A stretch of DNA of 6,721 nucleotides, taken from the NCBI GenBank assembly GCA_010024525.1, contig RGGS01000070.1, positions 1-6,721 of the forward strand, given 5' to 3'. Shown here one piece after another: positions 5,211 to 6,721 of this stretch. The notes below the pieces were generated by a model. The model did no database searches. It was not told the origin of the DNA and saw only the letters and a list, made by a program, of their open reading frames with translations. Within the stretch, counting starts at the first letter, position 1. The number at the start of each line of letters is the position of its first letter. Source of the stretch: Verrucomicrobiota bacterium. GTDB taxonomy: Bacteria; Verrucomicrobiota; Verrucomicrobiia; Methylacidiphilales; Verrucolacustridaceae. Made by a program: the position numbers and the translations under genes.

Positions 5211-5735
5211 ATGACCTCCGCGAGGCACGATTTTGAAGTGCGGATCCTCGCTCTCGACCCCTCTCTCCGGGCCACCGGGTATGCCGTTCTCGAAGGCACG
5301 GCCGAAAAACCTGTCGTTCTGGCCTCCGGTACCATCAAAAATCCGGCCTCCCGCCTCTCCCACGAATGCCTCATCGAAATTCACGACCGCCTGCACGACC
5401 TCATCCAACAATATTCCCCCAAGGCCCTCGCCATCGAACTTATCATCTACGTCCAAAACACCCGTACCGCCGTTATCCTGGGTGCCGCCCGGGGCGCAGC
5501 CCTTCTCGCCGCCGCACGGGGCGGCCTCACCATCCACGAATACCCTCCGAAGCTGGTCAAAAAATCCGCCACCGGCAAAGGCGCCGCCAAAAAAGAGCAG
5601 GTCGCCTTCATGACCCGCGCCCTCTTCGGGCTTCGCCACAATCCCGCACCGGACGAGGCGGACGCCCTCGCCGTCGGACTCACCCACCTCCGCCGCTCCG
5701 CCTTTTCCTCGCGGCTGGTTTCGGCAGACTCCTGA
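5211..5735 (+). CDS. ruvC: Crossover junction endodeoxyribonuclease RuvC
   Basis: RuvC is the dimeric endonuclease that nicks two strands of a Holliday junction to resolve recombination intermediates, working with RuvAB. The four metal-binding acids are present: Asp16 in RILALDPSLRATGY, Glu76 in LAIELIIYVQN, and Asp148 and Asp151 in PDEADALAVGLTH. They correspond to Asp7, Glu66, Asp138 and Asp141 of E. coli. The basic loop YPPKLVKKSATGKGAAKKEQ (111-130) is also typical. The length of 174 aa is normal. ATG at 5211 gives nine residues before the conserved core. GTG at 5238 (VRILALD) is an alternative, with GAGG at 5222-5225 twelve bases upstream. Neither start has an ideal Shine-Dalgarno. At the place of E. 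coli Phe69 there is Ile79. The stop is one base from the ruvA start, so the pair is an operon. Confidence 0.95.
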   Translation: MTSARHDFEVRILALDPSLRATGYAVLEGTAEKPVVLASGTIKNPASRLSHECLIEIHDRLHDLIQQYSPKALAIELIIYVQNTRTAVILGAARGAALLAAARGGLTIHEYPPKLVKKSATGKGAAKKEQVAFMTRALFGLRHNPAPDEADALAVGLTHLRRSAFSSRLVSADS

Positions 5736-5736
5736 G

Positions 5737-6333
5737 ATGATCGCTTTTCTCGAAGGCACCCTAGACGAGGCCTGGCCCACGCGCGCCGTCATCAACTGCC
5801 ACGGCCTGGGCTATGAGGTTCTCATCCCGGTCACGACCTACGACCGCCTCCCCGCGCCCCAGGAAAAAGTCCGGCTCCTCACCCATCTCGTGGTCCGGGA
5901 GGTTGACCATACGCTCTACGGCTTCTTTACTCCCGGGGAACGCGATCTTTTCCGCCTCCTGCTTCATCACGTTTCCGGAGTCGGCCCCAAAACCGCCCTC
6001 TCCATTCTCGCCAGCACCACCCCCGCCACCGTCCGCGATGCCGTGGCCACGGGTGACACCACTACCCTGGCCAAACTCAAGGGCCTCGGAAAAAAGACGG
6101 CAGAAAGAATCGTCCTCGAACTTCGCGATAAACTCCCCGCCCTCGACGCCCTCGCGGGAGGCGCTCCCTCCAAGAGATCCCCCACTCCGCTGGCGGGAAA
6201 TTCCCAGGACGCCCTCCTTGCCCTCCTCGCCCTTGGATACAAATCGGCCGAAGCGCAAAAAGCCCTCGCCGGTCTCGACCCCTCTCTCCCCTCCGGCGAC
6301 CTCGTCCGGGAAGCCCTGCGCAAACTCGGATAG
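5737..6333 (+). CDS. ruvA: Holliday junction branch migration complex subunit RuvA
   Basis: RuvA binds the four-way junction as a tetramer and loads the RuvB helicase rings for branch migration. The 198-aa length fits the family (about 200). Domain I is an OB fold at about 1-63, opening MIAFLEGTLDE with HGLGYEVLIPV. It contains the acidic pin at Glu55/Asp57 in VVREVDHTLYGF. Domain II has two helix-hairpin-helix motifs, SGVGPKTALSIL (80-91) and KGLGKKTAERIV (115-126), for junction DNA backbone contacts. A flexible linker (about 140-155) leads to domain III (about 156-198), the RuvB-binding part, ending VREALRKLG. ATG at 5737 follows the ruvC TGA after one base and lacks a strong Shine-Dalgarno, so re-initiation after ruvC is likely. 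No ruvB follows within the window. Confidence 0.96.
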   Translation: MIAFLEGTLDEAWPTRAVINCHGLGYEVLIPVTTYDRLPAPQEKVRLLTHLVVREVDHTLYGFFTPGERDLFRLLLHHVSGVGPKTALSILASTTPATVRDAVATGDTTTLAKLKGLGKKTAERIVLELRDKLPALDALAGGAPSKRSPTPLAGNSQDALLALLALGYKSAEAQKALAGLDPSLPSGDLVREALRKLG

Positions 6334-6340
6334 ATTCTTC

Positions 6341-6394
6341 GCCGGTAGGGCAGAATTCCTGCACGTAGTGCAATTCCAAATTGCCGGAGGCAGA
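6341..6394. repeat. Palindromic element with flanking near-direct repeats downstream of ruvA
   Basis: A hairpin is formed by GAATT...GCAC (6353-6364, with a three-base bulge) and GTGCAATTC (6368-6376), with loop GTA. It is flanked by GCCGGTAGGGCAGA (6341-6354) and GCCGGAGGCAGA (6383-6394), the same sequence with two single-base gaps. It starts with GGTAGGG, as does the element at 3525. No T-tract follows, so a standard terminator is unlikely. It may be a second, decayed REP-like repeat. Confidence 0.4.
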
Positions 6395-6433
6395 TACCAG
6401 AATGGGCGAGGGTAGGTCTTAGGGGGCCAATCG

Positions 6434-6517
6434 ATGACCCTGCCGCAACCAATCTTCACCCTCATCTCTCTTGTTGGATTTCTCCTCTTCACCACTCACC
6501 TCTTTGAACTAAAGTAA
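6434..6517 (+). CDS. Possible 27-residue hydrophobic peptide
   Basis: ATG at 6434 opens a 27-codon frame ending at TAA 6515-6517. The peptide is a short head MTLPQP, a hydrophobic stretch from I7 to about L23 (starting IFTLISLVGFLLFT), and an ELK end, the layout of a single-span small membrane protein. A possible ribosome site AGGGGG (6421-6426) lies seven bases before the ATG. The frame ends eight bases before the start of the trhO-like gene, so it could also act as a short leader frame. Frames this short arise by chance and the T/C-rich DNA favours hydrophobic codons, so the call is tentative. Confidence 0.3.
   Translation: MTLPQPIFTLISLVGFLLFTTHLFELK
6488..6515 (+). promoter_or_regulatory. 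Weak candidate promoter of the trhO-like gene
   Basis: TTCACC (6488-6493) and TAAAGT (6510-6515) each match four of six consensus bases, with 16 bases between. The -10 box is ten bases before the GTG at 6526, giving a leader of only a few bases. The match is weak. It is listed mainly because it repeats the start-adjacent arrangement seen at 2480 and 5164. Confidence 0.22.
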
Positions 6518-6525
6518 TTTTTCCC

Positions 6526-6721
6526 GTGAGTCCGATCACCAACCTTGCCGGTTACCGCTTCATCCCTGTCGAGGAACCGGAAAAATGGAAGAGCCAGCTT
6601 TTACCCCTTTGCCGCGAACTCGGCCTCAAGGGAACCATTCTCCTCGCAACCGAAGGCATCAACTTTTTTCTCGCCGGGACCCGCCCCCAATTGGATCCCG
6701 TGCTTGCCATCCTTCGCTCCA
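6526..6721 (+). CDS. trhO: Oxygen-dependent tRNA uridine(34) hydroxylase, TrhO/YceA family, N-terminal fragment
   Basis: Sixty-five codons are visible before the right edge. They match the N-terminal domain of the TrhO/YceA/UPF0176 family: an opening ITNLAGYRFIPVEEPEKW, then LCRELGLKGTILLATEGIN and a phenylalanine-rich strand leading into AGTRPQLDPVLAILR. The signature is G-(x)-(I/V)-L-L-A-x-E-G-I-N, as in E. coli YceA (YLAHEGIN). The family hydroxylates uridine 34 in tRNA to 5-hydroxyuridine, using a rhodanese-like domain further along that is outside this window. Its catalytic Cys cannot be checked here. An in-frame TGA at 6505-6507 leaves GTG at 6526 as the best start. There is no Shine-Dalgarno. 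It could be a family variant of different function, but the domain assignment is solid. Confidence 0.82.
   Translation, partial: MSPITNLAGYRFIPVEEPEKWKSQLLPLCRELGLKGTILLATEGINFFLAGTRPQLDPVLAILRS

Noticed and set aside
5154..5795. Minus-strand open frame opposite ruvC
   Set aside because: It is Gly-rich, low-complexity antisense to a gene with all four RuvC catalytic residues. Strong third-position GC bias opens such frames.
6341..6394. The hairpin after ruvA as an intrinsic terminator
   Set aside because: The stem is bulged with a short GC part and no run of T follows on either strand.
6386..6421. GGAGG followed by a six-codon minigene (MGEGRS-stop, ATG at 6402)
   Set aside because: It is too short to support. 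The GGAGG belongs to the near-direct repeat flanking the hairpin.
5761..6495. Minus-strand open frame of 244 codons opposite ruvA
   Set aside because: It is antisense to a complete RuvA with both helix-hairpin-helix motifs and extends through the palindrome downstream.

Overview
The window looks like chromosomal DNA from a moderately GC-rich Gram-negative bacterium of the Verrucomicrobiota or a close relative. The evidence is three adjacent secreted proteins ending in PEP-CTERM sorting signals of the form VPEPSSAALL-hydrophobic-RR, a RuvC with an N-terminal extension and an IYVQN-type active-site loop, and very tight gene packing. The phylum assignment is an inference from protein style. No rRNA or other marker gene is present.

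Left part (1-2297, all minus strand): a four-gene cluster of exported proteins, read from right to left. The 260-aa, 236-aa and 203-aa proteins each have an N-terminal signal peptide and a C-terminal PEP-CTERM tail (VPEP, one hydrophobic helix, Arg/Lys cluster). A fourth exported protein runs off the left edge. The first three genes overlap by ATGA stop/start quartets. At both junctions the Arg-Arg of the sorting tail is written AGG AGG and serves as the Shine-Dalgarno sequence of the next gene. No exosortase is present in the window.

Middle (2298-3620): a 197-bp divergent intergenic region precedes a plus-strand gene for a prokaryotic pentameric ligand-gated ion channel of the ELIC/GLIC type, which contains no cysteine. 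A palindromic REP-like element of about 93 bp fills the gap between this gene and the next, convergent gene, and supplies that gene's stop codon.

Right-middle (3613-5157, minus strand): two exported proteins that I do not recognise, of 347 and 152 aa, read from right to left. They probably share a promoter whose -10 box lies six bases from the start codon, which implies a leaderless message.

Right (5211-6721, plus strand): ruvC and ruvA, separated by one base, encode the Holliday-junction resolvase and the junction-binding subunit of the RuvAB motor. No ruvB follows. Instead there is a 192-bp spacer with a second palindromic element and a possible 27-residue membrane peptide. The last gene is the start of a TrhO/YceA-type tRNA uridine hydroxylase, cut by the window edge.

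The most interesting items are the dual-use AGG AGG codons, the run of SD-less genes with -10 boxes very close to the start, the REP-like element forming a stop codon, and the unusual predicted pore of the ion channel. I see no CRISPR array, transposase, tRNA or rRNA.
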